A stretch of DNA of 64,000 nucleotides from Maricaulis maris (GCF_036322705.1 NZ_AP027270.1:2047501-2111500), one strand, 5' to 3'. Counted from the first letter of the stretch, positions 8,523 through 19,220 are shown. Notes: generated from the letters alone by a model not told the origin. Made by a program: numbers and translations.

Positions 8523-11084
8523 CTATTCGCGCCGTTCGCCGAGCTCTTCCTTCACCTTCTCGGCCAACTGGGTGAGCGTGAAGGGTTTGGGCAGGAAGGA
8601 GACGTCCTGCTCCCTCGACAGCGTTTCGGAGAACTGCTCGGCCGCATAGCCGGAGATGAAGACGACCCGGGTATCCTTGAGCATGTCGCGCGCCTTCATC
8701 AGCAGGCCCGGACCATCCAGCCCCGGCATCACCACGTCGGAGATCAGCAGGTCGAACCCCTCCTCGTCATCCTCGAGGATCTCGTAGGCCTCTTCGCCAT
8801 CACAGGCCTCGACCACGTCATAGCCGCGCTTGGTCAGCGTCTTGGCGGCGATCTGGCGAACCGCGTCCTCGTCCTCGACGAGCAGGATGCGGCCGCGACC
8901 GGACAGGTCGGCGGGCGCCTTCTCGACGGTCTTGGCGACCTCGGCCTGCTCCATCTCCACCGCCTCTTCCTCGGTCGGCGCATGGCCCGGCAGGTAGATG
9001 GTGAAGGTCGTGCCCTTGCCGACCTCACTGTCGGCGAACAGGAAGCCGCCGGACTGTTTGACGATGCCGTAGACCGTGGCGAGACCGAGACCGGTGCCCT
9101 TGCCCGCCTCCTTGGTCGTAAAGAAGGGCTCGAAGATCTTCTCCATGGTCGCCTTGTCCATGCCATGCCCCTGATCGGTCACGGCGATGGAGAGCCAGTC
9201 GCCCTCGCGCGGATTGGGAGCGCCGGCACTGCGCACGGTGTCAGCATCGACGCGGGCGGTCTTCACCACCAGCGAGCCGCCACCGTTTTCGCGCATCGCA
9301 TCGCGGGCATTAGCGGCGAGATTGATGATGGCGGTTTCGAGCTGGCCCTTGTCGGCCTTGATCATCGGCAGGTCGCGGCCATGCACGATGTCGAGCCGCA
9401 CCGTCTCCTCGACGATCTGGCGCAGCAGCACCGAGACGTCGGACAGGAGATCGCCGATATCCAGCGTTTCCATGCGGAAGGTCTGCTTGCGCGAGAAGGC
9501 GAGCAGCTTGCGGACCAGGCCGGCGGCGCGAGCCACGGTCTGGTTGATCGCCTGCAGCTCGGAATAGTCCGGATCGCCCACCGGGTGACGGTTCAGGAGT
9601 TCGTCGCAATTGAGCCGGACCGCGGTCAGAAGGTTGTTGAAATCGTGGGCAACACCACCGGCGAGCTGACCGACCGCCTGCATCTTGTTGGCCTGGGAAA
9701 ACTGGCGCTCCAGCTCCTTCCAGGCGGTCACGTCGATGACATAGGCGACGCGCTTGCCGCCGCGGGCAGGGGCAAAGGCGAGGTGGACATAGACGCCCTT
9801 GTCATCGCGATCGAGGCGGGCTTCGGCCGGATCGCTGCTGCCGGCCATCGCCGCGGCGAAGGCGTCGGTCGGCGAACGACCGTCTTCCCAGTTGAACAGG
9901 TCGCAGAACTTGATGCCCGGCAGCGCCTTGCCACCCGAGAGCTGGACCAGGGCCGGGTTGACGTCCTCGATCATGGCGGTCTCCGGATCCGCACCATCAA
10001 GCCGCACCACACCGAACGGCGCATTGCCGAACATGTCGTCCAGGGTCCGGCCGGTCGGTCGGGCTTCGGCGGTATCACTGGCGGCCATCGCCTGGGCGAC
10101 GCCGGGAGGCGCGCCGGTGATCGACAGGCCGTACATCACGGCCCGACCGGCACCGGGATCACCCGGCGCCCACTCGACCGCAATCGCGACCGGGCTTTCA
10201 ATCCCGTCCCGCGCCTTCATGCGGGCATCGATGCGGGCGATGCCCTCACCGCCCCGGGTCTGCAGCACCCGCCGGGCACCATCGCCGGTCAGCATGTCCT
10301 TGAGCGCCGGGAAGGATGCGCCCTCGGCGAGACCCAGCCAGTCGCGCAGCGTGGCATTGCCCATCGGGATGTCGCCATTGGCGCGCAGCGAGAAGAGCGC
10401 AACCGGTGAATGCTGGGACCAGTCGGCCAGAGCGCCGGCCGCCCCGCCATCGCGATCCCCGGAGGGCATTAGCCGCCACAGGATCAGGCCGCCCTCCTGC
10501 GGTGCCGCTTCGAGGTGAAAGCGCTGTACGCCGTGCTCGCCCAGATCGAGCGGCGGCAGGAGTTCGCGGGCGCTGTCGCCCTGGGCCGCCGCGCGCGCCA
10601 GCCGATACACCGTTCCGTCGCCGCCACCGGATCCGGCCCACAGCCGGTCCACGGTCGGCAGGCCAAAGCTCTGACCGAAGCCACCTGCCTTGCGCGCCAG
10701 CTCGCGATAGGCCGCATTGGCCCAGCGCGCTGCGCCGCGCTGATCGGAGATCAGCACCGGGTCCGGAAACCCGTCCATGGCAGCAAAACCGATATCGGTG
10801 GTGCTCGGAGCCTGATTGCGCACGACCTGGCGCCGCATGGTCTGCCCCGCCGCCTCGCCGGCAGCGATTGCAAACAGGATCAGTACCGCAATGACCGCCA
10901 GTCCGAACAGATAGACGAGACCATGGCCGCCATCCTGGCCGGCGCCGATCAGGGCCACGGCAGCCGCCGCCACGGCAATGCAGCCGCAGACCCAGAAGGC
11001 AACACGCCCGGCCGGTTTCGACCAGAACGGCTTGCGTTCGATATTGGCATCGACTTGCGGGGTCGGCGGGGAGGTATCGGCCAT
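8523..11084 (-). CDS. cckA: Cell-cycle hybrid sensor histidine kinase CckA
   Basis: CckA is the top kinase of the alphaproteobacterial CckA-ChpT-CtrA/CpdR relay that controls replication, division and flagellar genes. The 853-aa protein has two membrane helices (about residues 26-48 and 55-77), PAS-like sensory regions (about 100-320 and 345-455), and a HisKA segment [18 protein letters not shown] with phosphorylated H480. An ATPase domain follows (N-box near [12 protein letters not shown]-box [13 protein letters not shown]). The C-terminal receiver has acidic pocket VEDED, D783 in [12 protein letters not shown], and K833 in LPKPF. Start 11084 has GGAG 8 nt upstream. Its position just downstream of flhB-fliR-fliQ matches Caulobacter. 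No H or D residue needed for catalysis is missing. Confidence 0.95.
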   Translation of the reverse strand: MADTSPPTPQVDANIERKPFWSKPAGRVAFWVCGCIAVAAAAVALIGAGQDGGHGLVYLFGLAVIAVLILFAIAAGEAAGQTMRRQVVRNQAPSTTDIGFAAMDGFPDPVLISDQRGAARWANAAYRELARKAGGFGQSFGLPTVDRLWAGSGGGDGTVYRLARAAAQGDSARELLPPLDLGEHGVQRFHLEAAPQEGGLILWRLMPSGDRDGGAAGALADWSQHSPVALFSLRANGDIPMGNATLRDWLGLAEGASFPALKDMLTGDGARRVLQTRGGEGIARIDARMKARDGIESPVAIAVEWAPGDPGAGRAVMYGLSITGAPPGVAQAMAASDTAEARPTGRTLDDMFGNAPFGVVRLDGADPETAMIEDVNPALVQLSGGKALPGIKFCDLFNWEDGRSPTDAFAAAMAGSSDPAEARLDRDDKGVYVHLAFAPARGGKRVAYVIDVTAWKELERQFSQANKMQAVGQLAGGVAHDFNNLLTAVRLNCDELLNRHPVGDPDYSELQAINQTVARAAGLVRKLLAFSRKQTFRMETLDIGDLLSDVSVLLRQIVEETVRLDIVHGRDLPMIKADKGQLETAIINLAANARDAMRENGGGSLVVKTARVDADTVRSAGAPNPREGDWLSIAVTDQGHGMDKATMEKIFEPFFTTKEAGKGTGLGLATVYGIVKQSGGFLFADSEVGKGTTFTIYLPGHAPTEEEAVEMEQAEVAKTVEKAPADLSGRGRILLVEDEDAVRQIAAKTLTKRGYDVVEACDGEEAYEILEDDEEGFDLLISDVVMPGLDGPGLLMKARDMLKDTRVVFISGYAAEQFSETLSREQDVSFLPKPFTLTQLAEKVKEELGERRE

Positions 11085-11124
11085 GGGAGGGCTCCGGCGC
11101 GAATCAGGACTTTGAACGATCAGT

Positions 11125-12216
11125 CTACTCGCTCGGACGGTATCGTGCGCGCCGTCCCTGAGTGAGGGAGAGGACGTAGCCGACCACTTTGGCCACGGCC
11201 TGGAAATGCTCGGTCGGGATTTCCGCGTCGAGGTCGGCGGTCGCGTGCAGCGCCCGCGCCAGGGGCGGATCCTCGACGATGGGGACACTATGCTCGGCGC
11301 CGACCTCGCGGATGCGCAAGGCGACCTCGTCGACACCCTTGGCGACACAGATCGGGGCCGGCGTCTCGCCCTGAACATAATACAGCGCGATGGCATAGTG
11401 GGTCGGGTTGGTGACGATCACGGTGGCGTCGGGGACCTTGGTCATCATCCGGCGCTGGGCCCGCTCATGGCGCAGCTGGCGCAGCTTGGCCCGGACCAGC
11501 GGGTCACCCTCGGACTGCTTCATCTCGTCCTTGATCTCGCGCCGCGACATCCGGTTGCGCTTCATGAAGCTCTGGCGCTGGAAGACATAGTCGAGGGCCG
11601 CGATCACCGCGTAGACGATCAGGGCCGCGAGCAGCAGCTCGATCGCGCCTTGCCGGACCAGCGGCAGCAAAGCGGTGATGTCGAGCGCCGGCATGCCGGC
11701 CAGGATCTCGCGCTTGGGGTAGATAACGAGAAAGGCCGCCACGGCGACCAGTGCCATCTTGCCGACGCCCTTGAGGAAGTTGGCCAGGCCCTGGGGTCCG
11801 AAATTGCGTTTGAAACCCTCGATCGGATTGATCTTGTCGAATTTGGGCTGGATCTTTTCCGTCGTGAACAACATGCCCTGCTGCACGTAGTGACCGGCGA
11901 AACCAGCGACCGCGAACATCGCGATCGGCAGGCCGACGGCGGCCACGACCTGCCAGGACAGGGTCTGCATCAGCGTCATCATCGCGCCTGGCTCAATCGC
12001 GAAGCGGTGCGGCTGTTCGAAGAAAATCTCCATCGACCCGGCCAGCGCGCGCGCCATCATGGGAAAGATGAAGCTCAGCAGGGCCAGACCGGAGGCGAGG
12101 ATGAACCAGCCCGGGATTTCCTGCGACTTGGCGACATCGCCTTTCTCGCGTGCGTCATCCAGCCGCCGCTGGGTGGGTTCCTCGGTTTTCTGGCTGTCGT
12201 CTTCGCCTTCGGCCAT
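11125..12216 (-). CDS. flhB: Flagellar type III export switch protein FlhB
   Basis: FlhB sits at the inner-membrane export gate and switches secretion from rod/hook to filament proteins. The 363-aa protein starts with the charged DDSQKTEEPTQRRLDDAREKG, has four membrane segments, and contains the NPTHYAIAL autocleavage site between N and P. The linker and C-terminal cytoplasmic domain (KGVDEVALRIREVG, VVEDPPLARAL) are complete. It is 18 nt downstream of fliR and upstream of cckA, so fliQ-fliR-flhB form one transcription unit that may run into cckA (gap 40 nt). Confidence 0.96.
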   Translation of the reverse strand: MAEGEDDSQKTEEPTQRRLDDAREKGDVAKSQEIPGWFILASGLALLSFIFPMMARALAGSMEIFFEQPHRFAIEPGAMMTLMQTLSWQVVAAVGLPIAMFAVAGFAGHYVQQGMLFTTEKIQPKFDKINPIEGFKRNFGPQGLANFLKGVGKMALVAVAAFLVIYPKREILAGMPALDITALLPLVRQGAIELLLAALIVYAVIAALDYVFQRQSFMKRNRMSRREIKDEMKQSEGDPLVRAKLRQLRHERAQRRMMTKVPDATVIVTNPTHYAIALYYVQGETPAPICVAKGVDEVALRIREVGAEHSVPIVEDPPLARALHATADLDAEIPTEHFQAVAKVVGYVLSLTQGRRARYRPSE

Positions 12217-12233
12217 GCGTGCTCAGCCTTCCC

Positions 12234-12986
12234 TCAGTTCATGTCCAGCGCGAAGCGCTGCATGCGCTCCAGCCAGACGGCGCTCATCGCGCCAACGGCG
12301 ATCGCGAGGATGAACAGTCCGACGAGGATGTTCGACGGCATCGCGATGAAGAAGATTTGCGCCTGCGGCATGAGTCGCGAGAGTATCCCCAGCGCGAAAT
12401 AGAACAAGAGGCCGTACATGATCAGCGGCGAGGCCAGCTGGATGCCGAGACGGAAGGCATCGGCGAACGCGGTCAGCGCCCAGTCGGCGGCATCGGCCAT
12501 CGAGGGCATCGCCCCGGGCTCGAACACCACGTAGGAGTTGAGTGCCATCTGCAGCAACATGTGATGGGTATTGGTGGCCAGCAGCAAGAGCAGGAAGGTC
12601 AGGTTCAAGTAGGTGGCAATCAGCGCCCCTTGCGAGCCTTGCGACGGGTCGAAGGACTGGGCCATGGCGAGACCGGTCTGCATGCCGATCACCTGGCCGG
12701 CGACCGCCGCGGTCGAAACCAGCATGCGCGCGACCGCGCCGATCATCAGGCCGGTGATGACCTCACCGATGACAATCCCCGCCATCGCCAGTGGCTGCGG
12801 CGGCATGGCCGGCAGCGAGGGCGCAATGATCGGCGCCATGATCAGGCATAGCAGCAGGGCGAAGACCAGGCGGATCCGGACCGGAATCGATGGCTCACCA
12901 AAACCGGGCAGCAGCATCAGGATGGCGCCCAGCCGGGCAAAGACCAGGCCCGCCGCATAGACCAGGGCTGGCAGTTCCGGGATCAT
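12234..12986 (-). CDS. fliR: Flagellar export gate protein FliR
   Basis: FliR is the single-copy subunit of the FliP5-FliQ4-FliR1 export gate. The 250-aa protein has at least six hydrophobic segments and the characteristic FARLGAILMLLPGFGEPSIP opening and AMAQSFDPSQGSQ loop. Its ATG overlaps the fliQ stop (ATGA), indicating translational coupling. The frame is open further upstream, but that extension is antisense-quality sequence inside fliQ, so the coupled ATG at 12986 is chosen. Confidence 0.95.
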   Translation of the reverse strand: MIPELPALVYAAGLVFARLGAILMLLPGFGEPSIPVRIRLVFALLLCLIMAPIIAPSLPAMPPQPLAMAGIVIGEVITGLMIGAVARMLVSTAAVAGQVIGMQTGLAMAQSFDPSQGSQGALIATYLNLTFLLLLLATNTHHMLLQMALNSYVVFEPGAMPSMADAADWALTAFADAFRLGIQLASPLIMYGLLFYFALGILSRLMPQAQIFFIAMPSNILVGLFILAIAVGAMSAVWLERMQRFALDMN

Positions 12987-13246
12987 GGATTGGCGATCCG
13001 GTCGAAGATCATCGTCATGAAGCCGGCCATCAGCCCGCCCATCAGGGGCAGGAAGAGCAGCAGGGCGATGAAGATCGCGATGATCTTCGGGACGAAGACC
13101 AAGGTCATTTCCTGAACCTGGGTCAGGGCCTGGAACAAGGCGATCGTGACACCCACAGCGAGGCCGACCAGCATGACGGGTGCCGCCATAGCCAGCATGA
13201 GCCAAATGGCTTCTCTCGCAAAATCAAGGACTTCAGGTCCGGTCAC
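12983..13246 (-). CDS. fliQ: Flagellar export gate protein FliQ
   Basis: An 87-aa protein with two transmembrane hairpin helices (EAIWLMLAMAAPVMLVGLAV and IIAIFIALLLFLPLMGGLM), the usual size and layout of FliQ. It forms part of the export channel with FliP and FliR. It is the first gene of the fliQ-fliR-flhB unit. The 112-bp gap to the divergent DUF885 gene should hold its promoter; TTAA half-sites at 13288 and 13318 could be weak CtrA contacts, but neither fits the full TTAA-N7-TTAAC pattern. Confidence 0.95.
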   Translation of the reverse strand: MTGPEVLDFAREAIWLMLAMAAPVMLVGLAVGVTIALFQALTQVQEMTLVFVPKIIAIFIALLLFLPLMGGLMAGFMTMIFDRIANP

Positions 13247-13358
13247 GGGTCTCGCCTCAGCACCAGCGGGGAGAATCGGTTGAAAGATTAAGTATATTTA
13301 CGGATGCCTTCGCGGCATTAAGAAAACGTCAATTCTGGTAAACGGGGACAAACCTGCC

Positions 13359-15248
13359 ATGCGCCTACATTTCCTACTCGCCGGAGCCAGCGCCCTGGCC
13401 CTGGCCGCAGCCTGCACACCGGCCGACGAAACCGAAACGGCCGCCATTGCCACACAGGCAGCGGTTGCCGAAAACATGGCGGGCGACACTTCCCCGGCCG
13501 AGCAGACCGAAACCGAACGCCTCTATGCCTGGTTCCAGGAGCAGTTCGAGGCCGAACTTGCCTATAACCCGATCGGCAAGACCTATCTGGGCATGATTGA
13601 TGACCTGGAAGCCTATGGCCAGTGGGATGACCCCAGCGAGCAGGCCTATCGCGACAGCCTGCAGCGCTCCGCCGAACGCCAGCGCTACATGCGGGAGAAT
13701 TTCGACTATGGCGCGCTGACCCCGGAAGCCCAGATCACCTGGCGCTTCTCCGAATTCATCCACGAGAACAATTCCCAGCAGTCCGAGTTCTGGGACCACA
13801 ACTACATCTTTTCGTCCTTCTTCGGCCCCCACACCGGCCTGGCCACGACGCTGATTGGCTACCACCGGATCGACAATGTCGACCACGCCGAGGCCTATGT
13901 CAGCCGTCTGCTGGGTCTGGGCGACGTGCTCGACGTCAACACGCAGCAAGCCGATGACCGGGCGCGGCAAGGCGTGCTCGCGCCGGCCTTCGCCTATCCG
14001 ATCATCATTGAGGCCGCACAGCGTTTCGTGACCGGTGCCCCGTTCGATGACAGCGGTGGGGACTCGCCGCTGTGGGCCGATTTCAAGGGCAAGCTGGGCG
14101 AAATCGAGCTGGATGATGCGACCCGTCAGGATCTGCTCGATCGCGCCGAGGCGGCTCTGCTGACTGGCGTCGGTCCGGCCTATGACCGGCTGATCACAAC
14201 CATGCAGGCCCATGCCGCTATGGCCGGTGACGCCAATAACGGCGCCTGGTCCCTGCCGGAGGGCGAGGCCTTCTATCGCAGCCAGCTGATGAACTACACC
14301 ACCCGCACCGACCTGACCGCGGACCAGATCCACCAGACCGGCCTTGATGAAGTTGCGCGGATCCATGGCGAGATGCGGGCGATCATGGAGCAGGTCGGCT
14401 TCGAGGGCTCACTGCAGGACTTCTTCGAGCACCTGCGCACCAGTGACGAGTTCTACTACGAGGACTCCGAGGCCGGACGGGCGCGTTATCTCGAGGAATC
14501 GGCCGCCATGATCCGGCAAATCGAGCAGGCCGCTCCGGACTTCTTCGGCCAGCTGCCGCAAGCCCAGCTCGAGGTTCGCGCCGTCGAGGACTACCGTATC
14601 ACAACCGCGACCGGCGCCTTCTATGAGCCGGGATCGCTCGATGGAACCCGGCCCGGCGCCTACTATGTCAACCTCGCCAATATGCGCGACAACCCGACCT
14701 ATTTGATGGAGTCGCTCGCCTATCACGAGGGATCGCCGGGTCACCACTTCCAGTCATCGCTGGCGCAGGAGCTCGAGAACGCGCCGATGTTCCAGCGCCT
14801 GCAATGGTATTCCGCCTATGGCGAAGGCTGGGCGCTCTATGCCGAGAACCTGGGCAAGGACATGGGCTTCTTCACCGACCCCTACCAGGATTTCGGCCGC
14901 CTCTCCTATGAGGTCTTCCGGGCGGCCCGCCTCGTCGTCGACACCGGCATCCACCATCTGCAATGGAGCGAGCAGGAAGCAGTCGATTACATGCTGGCCG
15001 CAACCCCGATGCCGGAAGGCGATATCGCCAATGAGGTGCGTCGCTACATGGTATGGCCGGGTCAGGCGGTCTCCTACAAGGTCGGAATGATGACCATTCT
15101 CGACCTGCGCCAGCGCGCCATGGACCAGCTGGGCGATGATTTCAGCTATGGCGAGTTCCACGACATTGTCCTGACCAATGGCTCCATCCCGCTGACCCTG
15201 CTGGAAGAGCTGGTCGATGCGTGGATCGCACGCAAGCTGGCCGAGTAG
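13359..15248 (+). CDS. DUF885 family lipoprotein, probable metallohydrolase (copy 1 of 3)
   Basis: A 629-aa exported lipoprotein: MRLHFLLAGASALALAAACT ends in a lipobox with the cysteine at residue 19. The DUF885 domain fills the rest. A metal-binding signature YHEGSPGHHFQ (H456, E457, H462, H463) resembles a split zinc-peptidase motif; a second conserved block is YSAYGEGWALYAENLGKDMG. Family members are uncharacterised, but a peptidase-like role at the cell surface or periplasm is plausible. It is the first of three tandem paralogs; the 165-bp gap to copy 2 lets each have its own promoter. It is divergent from fliQ. Confidence 0.85.
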   Translation: MRLHFLLAGASALALAAACTPADETETAAIATQAAVAENMAGDTSPAEQTETERLYAWFQEQFEAELAYNPIGKTYLGMIDDLEAYGQWDDPSEQAYRDSLQRSAERQRYMRENFDYGALTPEAQITWRFSEFIHENNSQQSEFWDHNYIFSSFFGPHTGLATTLIGYHRIDNVDHAEAYVSRLLGLGDVLDVNTQQADDRARQGVLAPAFAYPIIIEAAQRFVTGAPFDDSGGDSPLWADFKGKLGEIELDDATRQDLLDRAEAALLTGVGPAYDRLITTMQAHAAMAGDANNGAWSLPEGEAFYRSQLMNYTTRTDLTADQIHQTGLDEVARIHGEMRAIMEQVGFEGSLQDFFEHLRTSDEFYYEDSEAGRARYLEESAAMIRQIEQAAPDFFGQLPQAQLEVRAVEDYRITTATGAFYEPGSLDGTRPGAYYVNLANMRDNPTYLMESLAYHEGSPGHHFQSSLAQELENAPMFQRLQWYSAYGEGWALYAENLGKDMGFFTDPYQDFGRLSYEVFRAARLVVDTGIHHLQWSEQEAVDYMLAATPMPEGDIANEVRRYMVWPGQAVSYKVGMMTILDLRQRAMDQLGDDFSYGEFHDIVLTNGSIPLTLLEELVDAWIARKLAE

Positions 15249-15413
15249 CGGCCGTGCCCGCGCGGCCGGTTTGACATCGCTGACAGGCCGCGCACTATTC
15301 CGAGACCGGATTTGTCCAGCCGTCGCCCCTTCGACCGGGGCGGCGGCTGGACTATGTAAAGAGACGGCCCGTCTGGTCTGGGAGAGAGACCGGGCGCGCC
15401 AGGGGAGACAATC

Positions 15414-17294
15414 ATGACCAAGACCCGCGCCTGGCTCGCCACGGCCTCCATCGCTGTTCTGATGGCCGCCTGCTCACCGCCCTCCAATCCTGCCGGGAAC
15501 ACGGATCCGGCGCCGGCGGAGACCTCGGCAGCGGCCAGCGAGCAGACTGAAAGCGAACGCCTCTACGCCTGGTTCGCGGAGCTTTTCGAAGCCGATCTGG
15601 CGCGCTCGCCGCAGCAGCAGACGGGGCTGGGACGGATTGACGATCTCACCGCCTATGGCCAGTGGGATGATGTCAGCGATGAGGCTGCAGAGGCGACGCA
15701 ACAACGCCGCATCGAGCGCCTCGCCACCATGCGCGAGCGCTATGACTATGACGCGCTCGATCGGGATGCGCGGGTCTCCTACCGGGTCTTTGAATACCTG
15801 CAGGAAACCGGCATCCGCCAATACGGCTTCCGCGACCAGACTTACGTCTTCACCCAGATGTTCGGCCCCCATACCGGCATGCCCTCGACCCTGATCGGTC
15901 AGCACCGGGTCGAAACTGTCGCCCACGCCGAGGCCTATATCTCGCGCCTTGCCGGGATCGGTCCGATCTTCGACACACTGATCGCCCGCGCCGACGCGCG
16001 CGCCGAAGCCGGCGTCATCCCGCCGCGCTTTGCCTTTGAATACCTGCTCGGCAACACCCGGGCCGTCATTACTGGCGCCCCGTTTGACGACAGCGATGCA
16101 GTCTCGCCGCTGCTGGCCGACTTCACCGCGAAGGTCGAGGCGCTCGACGTCGATGACGCGGTCAGGGCCGACCTGATCAGCCGCGGCACCGCCGCCCTCA
16201 CCGAAACCGTCGGGCCGGCCTATGAGCGCCTGCTGGCGATCTTCGAGCGCCACCAGGACATGGCCGATGATCGCGACGGCGCCTGGAAGCTGCCGCGCGG
16301 CGAGGCCTATTACGAGAGCCAGCTGGCGGCCTTCACCACCCTGCCCGATCTGTCGCCGCAGGAAGTCCATGATACCGGTCTGGCCGAGATCGCCCGCATC
16401 CACGAAGAGATGCGCGGCATCATGGAACAGGTCGGCTTTGAGGGCTCGCTGCAGGACTTCTTCGAGTTCATGCGCACCGACCCGCAATTCTACTATCCCA
16501 ATACCGATGAAGGCCGGGCCGCCTATATGGCCGCGGTCGGTGGGATCTTCGACCGGGTCCGCGGCGTCCTGCCGGACTATTTCGACACCATGCCGCAAGG
16601 CGAGATGGTGGTGCGCGAAGTCGAGCCCTATCGCGCGGCCGGTTCTCCGACAGCCTTTTACAGCTCCGGCTCACTCGATGGATCGCGGCCCGGCGTCTAT
16701 TACGCCAATACCCTGAACATGCGGAACCTGCCGATCTACCAGATGGAAACGCTGGCCTATCACGAGGGCATTCCCGGCCACCATTTCCAGCTCACCCTGG
16801 GACAGGAGCAGGAAGGCACACCGATGTTCCAGCGTTTCCTCTACCTGTCGGCCTTCGGCGAGGGCTGGGCGCTCTATGCCGAGAGCCTGGGCAAGGACAT
16901 GGGCATGTTCACCGATCCCTATCAGGACTTCGGCCGTCTCGCCTACGAGCTGTGGCGTGCCGGACGCCTGGTCGTGGATACCGGCATCCACTCGCTGCGC
17001 TGGTCGCGCGAGGAGGCGATCGACTATTTGCGGACCAACACCTCCTTCACCGTGGAAGAGATCACCCGCGAGGTCGAGCGCTATATCGTCTGGCCGGGCC
17101 AGGCGACCTCCTACAAGACCGGCCAGATGCGGATCCAGCAATTGCGCGACTTTGCCCAGGCCGAACTGGGTGACGCCTTCGACTATGGCGAATTTCATGA
17201 CGTGGTGCTGACCAATGGCTCGCTGCCGCTGGCGGTCCTGACCGAGCTGATCAATGACTATGTCGAAGAAAAACGGGCCGGATCGGCCGAGTAG
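15414..17294 (+). CDS. DUF885 family lipoprotein, probable metallohydrolase (copy 2 of 3)
   Basis: A 626-aa paralog of its neighbours. The lipobox MAAC gives a lipidated cysteine at residue 20, followed by a Pro/Ala/Ser/Thr-rich linker that tethers the domain. The metal motif is YHEGIPGHHFQL (H450, E451, H456, H457). The block YLSAFGEGWALYAESLGKDMG is shared with copy 1. The start at 15414 has a GGGGAGA purine tract just upstream. The stop lies 22 nt before the start of copy 3, so copies 2 and 3 are probably co-transcribed. Confidence 0.85.
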   Translation: MTKTRAWLATASIAVLMAACSPPSNPAGNTDPAPAETSAAASEQTESERLYAWFAELFEADLARSPQQQTGLGRIDDLTAYGQWDDVSDEAAEATQQRRIERLATMRERYDYDALDRDARVSYRVFEYLQETGIRQYGFRDQTYVFTQMFGPHTGMPSTLIGQHRVETVAHAEAYISRLAGIGPIFDTLIARADARAEAGVIPPRFAFEYLLGNTRAVITGAPFDDSDAVSPLLADFTAKVEALDVDDAVRADLISRGTAALTETVGPAYERLLAIFERHQDMADDRDGAWKLPRGEAYYESQLAAFTTLPDLSPQEVHDTGLAEIARIHEEMRGIMEQVGFEGSLQDFFEFMRTDPQFYYPNTDEGRAAYMAAVGGIFDRVRGVLPDYFDTMPQGEMVVREVEPYRAAGSPTAFYSSGSLDGSRPGVYYANTLNMRNLPIYQMETLAYHEGIPGHHFQLTLGQEQEGTPMFQRFLYLSAFGEGWALYAESLGKDMGMFTDPYQDFGRLAYELWRAGRLVVDTGIHSLRWSREEAIDYLRTNTSFTVEEITREVERYIVWPGQATSYKTGQMRIQQLRDFAQAELGDAFDYGEFHDVVLTNGSLPLAVLTELINDYVEEKRAGSAE

Positions 17295-17316
17295 AAGACC
17301 AAGAAGGGGTATGACT

Positions 17317-19194
17317 ATGCGACTTTCACACCTGGCCGCCGGCGTCTCGGCGCTCGCCCTCCTGACAGCCTGCAATGCCGCTGACGAGACCGGCGCGACA
17401 TCAGAGGCGATGCCGGCTGAAACCGCCGCAACAACCGAGACCCTGGCCGATGCGGCCTCGCAGACCGCCGAGGAAACCGAGTCCGATCGCCTCAATGCCT
17501 GGTTCCAGGAGGTGTTTGACCGCGACGTCGCGCGTTCGCCGATGACCCAGACCTTCCTCGGCATGAAGACCAATTACGACCAGTGGTCCGATGCCTCGCC
17601 GGAATTCGCGCAGGAAAGCTTCGAACTCGGGCAGGCGGACCTCGCCCACATGCGCGAAACCTTCGACTACGACGCGCTCGATGACAGCGCCCAGCTGTCC
17701 TGGCACCTGTTCGAGTACGACGCTGAACGCTCGGCCGAAGGCCAGCGCTGGATTGACCATCGCTACACCTTCACCCCGCGTTCGGGACCGCACATGAATG
17801 CGGCCTCCTTCCTGATCAACAACCACCGGGTCGACACCGTCGAGGATGCCGAGGCCTATATCGGCCGCCTGCGCAATCTGCCGGTCTATATGGACCAGAG
17901 CATCGCCAATTCGCGGCGCTCGGCGGAGATCGGTGTGCTGACACCGCTCTGGACCTATGAGCCGATGATCACGACCGCGCGCAACATCATCTCCGGCGCC
18001 CCGTTCGATGATGGCGAGGCCAGCCCCCTGCTGGCCGATTTCACCGGCAAAGTCGAAGCGCTCGGGCTTGAGGCCGACGAGCAGGCGCGCCTGATCAGCG
18101 AGGCCGAGGCCGCCCTGACCGAAGCCGTCGCCCCGGCCTATGAGCGTGTGATCGCCCTGTTCGAGGAGCAGGCCGCCGTCGCCACCGAGGATGATGGCGT
18201 CTGGAAACACCCCGATGGCGGTGAGTTCTACAACTACCTGCTCAATGGCTATACGACGATGGACCTGTCGGCCGAGGAGATCCACCAGCTCGGCCTGTCG
18301 GAAGTCGCCCGCATCCATGACGAGATGCGCGCAATCATGGAACAGGTTGGCTATGAGGGGTCGCTGCAGGACTTCTTCGAATTCATGCGCACCGACGAAC
18401 AGTTCTACTACCCCAATACCGATCAGGGGCGTGACGACTACCTCGCCGACGCAACGGCACTGATCGACACCATGCGTGAAACCCTGCCGCAGATGTTCAA
18501 CACCTTCCCGCGGGCCGAAATGGAAGTGCGCCGGGTCGAGATCTTCCGTCAGGACAGTGCCGGCAAGGCCTTCTACCAGCGCCCGGCCCCGAACGGCTCC
18601 CGCCCGGGCGTCTATTATGCCAACCTGCGCGACATGTCGCTGATGCCGACCTACCAGATGGAGGCGCTCGCCTATCACGAGGGCATTCCGGGTCACCACA
18701 TGCAGCTGGCGATCATGCAGGAGCTCGAGGGCGTGCCGGCCTTCCGGCGTTTCGGCGGCTATACCGCCTATACCGAAGGCTGGGGTCTCTACACCGAGTA
18801 TCTGCCCAAGGAATACGGCTTCTACTCGGACCCCTATTCCGACTTCGGCCGACTGGCGATGGAGTTGTGGCGGGCCTGCCGACTGGTCGTCGACACCGGT
18901 CTGCACAGCCAGCAATGGACGCGTCAGGAAGCGGTCGACTACCTGGCCGAGAACACGCCCAACCCGTTGGGCGACAGCATCGCCGCGATCGATCGCTACA
19001 TCGTCTATCCGGGCCAGGCGACAGCCTACAAGGTCGGCATGCTCGAAATCCTGCGCCTGCGCGGTGTCGCCGAGGAAGCTCTTGGTGATCGCTATGACAT
19101 CCGCGATTTCCACGACGTCGTCCTGACCCAGGGCGCGATGCCGCTCTCGGTCCTCGAGCAACGCGTCAATGCATGGATCGCCGACGCCGAGTAA
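17317..19194 (+). CDS. DUF885 family lipoprotein, probable metallohydrolase (copy 3 of 3)
   Basis: A 625-aa paralog with the signal MRLSHLAAGVSALALLTACN (lipidated C19). I chose ATG 17317, not 17311 or the far-upstream frame start, because AAGGGG lies 7 nt before it and the N-terminus then matches copy 1. The metal motif is YHEGIPGHHMQL (H454, E455, H460, H461). It is the most divergent copy: the aromatic block reads YTAYTEGWGLYTEYLPKEYG. A strong terminator follows at 19221. Confidence 0.85.
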   Translation: MRLSHLAAGVSALALLTACNAADETGATSEAMPAETAATTETLADAASQTAEETESDRLNAWFQEVFDRDVARSPMTQTFLGMKTNYDQWSDASPEFAQESFELGQADLAHMRETFDYDALDDSAQLSWHLFEYDAERSAEGQRWIDHRYTFTPRSGPHMNAASFLINNHRVDTVEDAEAYIGRLRNLPVYMDQSIANSRRSAEIGVLTPLWTYEPMITTARNIISGAPFDDGEASPLLADFTGKVEALGLEADEQARLISEAEAALTEAVAPAYERVIALFEEQAAVATEDDGVWKHPDGGEFYNYLLNGYTTMDLSAEEIHQLGLSEVARIHDEMRAIMEQVGYEGSLQDFFEFMRTDEQFYYPNTDQGRDDYLADATALIDTMRETLPQMFNTFPRAEMEVRRVEIFRQDSAGKAFYQRPAPNGSRPGVYYANLRDMSLMPTYQMEALAYHEGIPGHHMQLAIMQELEGVPAFRRFGGYTAYTEGWGLYTEYLPKEYGFYSDPYSDFGRLAMELWRACRLVVDTGLHSQQWTRQEAVDYLAENTPNPLGDSIAAIDRYIVYPGQATAYKVGMLEILRLRGVAEEALGDRYDIRDFHDVVLTQGAMPLSVLEQRVNAWIADAE

Positions 19195-19220
19195 ACGGCG
19201 ACCTTGCCGCCAACGAGACC

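Noticed and set aside
8391-10409. A 672-aa plus-strand frame opposite cckA
   Set aside because: Antisense of the kinase; no start signal and no family resemblance.
13288-13332. TTAA motifs upstream of fliQ as CtrA boxes
   Set aside because: Second halves are TACG and TCAA; too weak to call.
17401-19161. A 586-aa open frame on the minus strand across DUF885 copy 3
   Set aside because: Antisense shadow; the plus-strand frame has a lipobox, ribosome site and family motifs.
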